The notes under the pieces are model-generated. The model was not told the DNA's origin, searched no databases, and worked only from the letters and a program-made list of their open reading frames with translations. A stretch of DNA of 63,148 nucleotides from Eubacteriaceae bacterium (GTDB lineage: Bacteria > Bacillota > Clostridia > Eubacteriales > Eubacteriaceae). The position numbers were made by a program, and so were the translations under genes. This document shows, in pieces, positions 62,661 through 63,148 of the stretch. The stretch spans positions 1 to 63,148 of the forward strand of contig JAFRBB010000054.1 in NCBI GenBank assembly GCA_017405085.1, read 5' to 3'. Position 1 is the first letter of the stretch. Each line of letters begins with the position of its first letter.

Positions 62661-62885
62661 ATGAATGATTGGGGGAAATAGAAAAAAATAGAACAATCTG
62701 AATTTTGTAAATGGATCAATGAATATCACGAACGTTTCGGTGAGAGTTTTCCGGTTATGGTTTTCTATGGGCGAGACGAGATTGTTATAGACAAAATAAA
62801 AAAATGTCTTTCTAATGACAAAAAATTTGACGCTAAAGCAGAGGGAGTGGCTATTAATCCTTCTCAAGATGGAATTGTTGTTTGA
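62661..62885 (+). pseudogene. Small reading frame with an in-frame amber codon near its start
   Basis: ATG 62661, preceded by GCGAGGA, opens a frame that meets TAG at its seventh codon (62679) and then stays open for 67 codons to TGA at 62883. The open part has protein-like composition (EFCKWINEYHERFGESF; GRDEIVIDKIKKCL) and no start codon of its own before an internal Met. I do not recognise the product. It may be a decayed gene, a fragment joined to unrelated DNA, or a gene with a rare start codon (ATA 62688). Base composition is more AT-rich than the genes to the left. Confidence 0.5.
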
Positions 62886-62920
62886 ATAGGGCGGATTGTC
62901 CAATAACAGGTGGTGTTAAT

Positions 62921-63148
62921 ATGGGACCAATAGAAAAGATTTTGCGTAAGCATTTTACCCCAGACGAACTTGAACGACGTTCAATCAGTATGAAGTTTAG
63001 AGATTACCCATGGCAAGTTGATCACGGATATGCCGTTTTTGTAAAAGGGGATCCGATGGACTGGCACTATGAATTAACAAAAAAAGGTAAGAACTATTTT
63101 GATAAACTGAACAAAAGAAATAATGTTTTAGTAAAACGTCTTGTTAAA
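62921..63148 (+). CDS. Hypothetical protein, cut by the window end
   Basis: The frame starts at ATG 62921, six bases after AGGTGGTG, and is still open after 76 codons at the right edge. It begins MGPIEKILRKHFTPDELERR and contains KFRDYPWQVDHGYAVFVKGD and a Lys-rich end. I see no known motif, signal peptide or membrane segment. It follows the broken small frame in the same AT-rich stretch, suggesting an accessory gene pair acquired or decaying at this boundary. Confidence 0.65.
   Translation, partial: MGPIEKILRKHFTPDELERRSISMKFRDYPWQVDHGYAVFVKGDPMDWHYELTKKGKNYFDKLNKRNNVLVKRLVK

Overview
The window reads as a chromosomal segment of a Gram-positive member of the Clostridia (Bacillota). Evidence: a division and cell-wall (dcw) cluster of Firmicutes type with a PASTA-tailed class B penicillin-binding protein and a DivIB-type FtsQ, strong AGGAGG ribosome-binding sites, a fused IspH-ribosomal protein S1 gene as found in Clostridia, HemZ, ScpA/ScpB, and the neighbour sets tig-clpP-clpX-lon-engB and secD-secF-recJ-apt-relA-dtd-hemZ-aspS. 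The spoIIGA/sigE/sigG genes that follow ftsZ in many spore formers are absent here; nrdR follows instead. A non-sporulating, Eubacteriaceae-like anaerobe is my inference, not a proven identity. No rRNA or tRNA gene was found.

Layout. 1-140 is the 3' end of a group II intron whose body lies outside the window. 223-1734 is guaB on the minus strand. From 2048 to 60479 every convincing gene is on the plus strand. The dcw cluster (mraZ to ftsZ, 2048-15483) lacks murE, murC, murB and ftsA at their usual places. It is followed by nrdR, an ADP-ribose pyrophosphatase, lysA and an M50 protease; then scpA-scpB-rluB; a tRNA methyltransferase, a regulator and a flavoprotein; cmk and ispH-rpsA; a PurF-like protein lacking the glutaminase cysteine, with comM and dprA; a CoA-type Nudix enzyme and radC; a pseudouridine synthase with a class A PBP; nth; the tig/clpP/clpX/lon/engB proteostasis block with queG; gltX; secD-secF; and recJ-apt-relA-dtd-MBL-hemZ-aspS. 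The right end is accessory: an RseC-like protein and a class II aldolase, then about 900 bp of repeats, then yjbQ (minus), a HAD phosphatase and two small unknown reading frames in AT-rich DNA.

How the genes work together. MurF, MraY, MurD and MurG build lipid II, FtsW and the two PBPs polymerise and cross-link it, and FtsZ/FtsL/FtsQ place that synthesis at the septum. ScpAB act in chromosome condensation. SecDF, trigger factor, ClpXP, Lon and EngB cover protein export, folding, turnover and ribosome assembly. Rel, Apt and GuaB link purine nucleotide supply to stringent control.

Most unusual points: (i) a nested structure of about 300 nt at 60538-60836 made of two diverged repeat units whose hairpins differ by compensatory base-pair changes, followed by a strong terminator; (ii) the PurF paralogue with Gly in place of the catalytic Cys but with the four Fe-S cysteines kept; (iii) five 26-residue repeats added to the ScpB C-terminus; (iv) MraZ boxes at exact 10-bp spacing laid over the mraZ -10 element; (v) a perfect consensus aspS promoter nested in the hemZ terminator.
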